From assembly GCA_011365055.1 (NCBI GenBank), contig RDOG01000003.1:308765-372764 (forward strand): DNA of 64,000 bases, written 5' to 3'. A model generated the notes under the pieces. That model was given only the letters and a program-made list of their open reading frames with translations. It was not told where the DNA came from and ran no database searches. This DNA comes from Promethearchaeota archaeon (GTDB lineage Archaea; Asgardarchaeota; Lokiarchaeia; Helarchaeales; RDOG01). Each line of letters begins with the position of its first letter. Positions within the stretch are counted from its first letter, which is position 1. Made by a program: the position numbers and the translations under genes. This document shows, piece by piece, positions 63,428-64,000 of the stretch.

Positions 63428-64000
63428 GTTATTAGCTTCATGATAAATGCGAGCTAATGGATGATATCTTGCATCTTCTTCTCTTAAGCATAAAATATTT
63501 AAAATTTCATTAAATCTATTGCGAATTTTTTCTGGTTTCTCTTCCCAGACTTCTATTTCTATCGTCAAACCTAAATCTTTTATGTCCTCGATAACAAATG
63601 AAAAATTTCCCTCTTTTACTGTTATTAATTTTCCATTAAATTTCTCTATCTTGAACCAAGGGTAAAAATCTAATTCGGATGCAATTTTACTTGCTTCCTC
63701 AAAATCTCCAGAATAAAAAATTATCTTTCCTTGTGGGAAAATTGACCGTTTAAACGTGAAACCATCATGTTTTTCAATTTTAACGCTTGAAAATAATAAT
63801 TCGGACTTCTTCTTTGGTCGAGACCAAGAGCGTATTCTCATGATTTTTTCAAAATTTTGCCATTTTTTAGTTAAATTATTTGGTTTATAGATGTGATCGG
63901 TAAATGCATACTCTTTAATAACTTCATGATCGATGTTTTTTAAACGTGATTCAAACGCTTCAACATTTTTAATTAGAAAACGTATCTCACATTCTGTTTT
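63422..64000 (-). CDS. CYTH-domain protein, 5' end beyond window
   Basis: The frame continues beyond the window edge without stop, so the first ATG inside it (63841) is internal. The visible 192 residues show a CYTH-like barrel: an early KTECEIRFLI strand (acidic ExExR), DHIYKP, KIMRIRSWSR, then KIIFYSGDFEEASK, VKEGNFSFVIEDIKDLG and IEIEVW. Such proteins (class IV adenylate cyclase, ThTPase, RNA triphosphatase relatives) act on triphosphates with divalent metal. Complete at the C-terminus (ends YHEANNL). It converges on the DHH gene with a six-base overlap. Confidence 0.7.
   Translation of the reverse strand, partial: KTECEIRFLIKNVEAFESRLKNIDHEVIKEYAFTDHIYKPNNLTKKWQNFEKIMRIRSWSRPKKKSELLFSSVKIEKHDGFTFKRSIFPQGKIIFYSGDFEEASKIASELDFYPWFKIEKFNGKLITVKEGNFSFVIEDIKDLGLTIEIEVWEEKPEKIRNRFNEILNILCLREEDARYHPLARIYHEANNL

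Overview
The window looks like a low-GC Asgard-type (Lokiarchaeia-like, Promethearchaeota) genome. The reasons are: a Rag/Gtr1-like GTPase whose G4 motif is HKxD; a separate Ras/Rab-like GTPase; SDS22-like leucine-rich-repeat proteins; archaeal information genes (KEOPS subunit Cgi121, Sua5/YrdC, a Tan1-like THUMP protein); a stand-alone MtrH methyltransferase; archaeal TATA boxes; and Shine-Dalgarno sequences of the GGAGG/GGTGATC type. No rRNA, tRNA or CRISPR array was seen. The placement is an inference from gene content; no 16S or marker phylogeny was possible.

Layout. 0-9 kb: class II ribonucleotide reductase, Rag-like GTPase, a DUF362 ferredoxin protein, an unrecognised 382-residue protein, a PH-like membrane protein with a disturbed 5' end, MtrH, and an alpha/beta hydrolase. 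9-12.2 kb: a zinc-finger protein built from about 20 related repeats, ten of them in perfect 26-residue register; its 3' end appears frameshifted. 12.4-22.6 kb: an accessory stretch of small and partly broken genes. It holds a winged-helix/CARF-like regulator, a YaaC-like protein, a candidate structured non-coding RNA with its own TATA box, an HNH nuclease, a decayed homing endonuclease, a TIR/deoxyribosyltransferase-like protein, an MFS transporter, a ribbon-helix-helix protein and an exported PGF-anchored protein. 22.7-53.1 kb: one uninterrupted minus-strand gene of about 10,138 codons for a giant membrane-anchored surface protein with about nine LamG-like domains. 53.5-56.3 kb: an LRR protein, a decayed LRR paralogue, and a Ras-like GTPase interrupted by an exactly in-frame 30-nt stop-containing insert. 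56.5-64 kb: housekeeping genes in tight operons. These are a degenerate ThDP-enzyme-like pair, a nucleotidyltransferase/CDP-alcohol phosphatidyltransferase fusion, Sua5, THUMP, Cgi121, a phosphoribosyltransferase, an HD hydrolase, a DHH phosphoesterase and a CYTH-domain protein cut by the window end.

Genes working together: Sua5 and Cgi121 both belong to the t6A tRNA-modification pathway and sit near a tRNA-acetylation THUMP protein. The fused nucleotidyltransferase/CDP-alcohol transferase and the ComD/ComE-like pair share an operon with Sua5 and may serve a polar-lipid headgroup or solute pathway. The giant protein has its own promoter and SD. It lies beside, and converges on, a small exported protein whose C-terminal anchor suggests another surface component.

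The most interesting items are the giant surface protein, the interrupted GTPase (possible short intron), the candidate ncRNA at about 15.8 kb, and a recurring pattern of short genes that need a one-base frame change shortly after the start codon. All family calls are by eye from motifs. No database search was possible.
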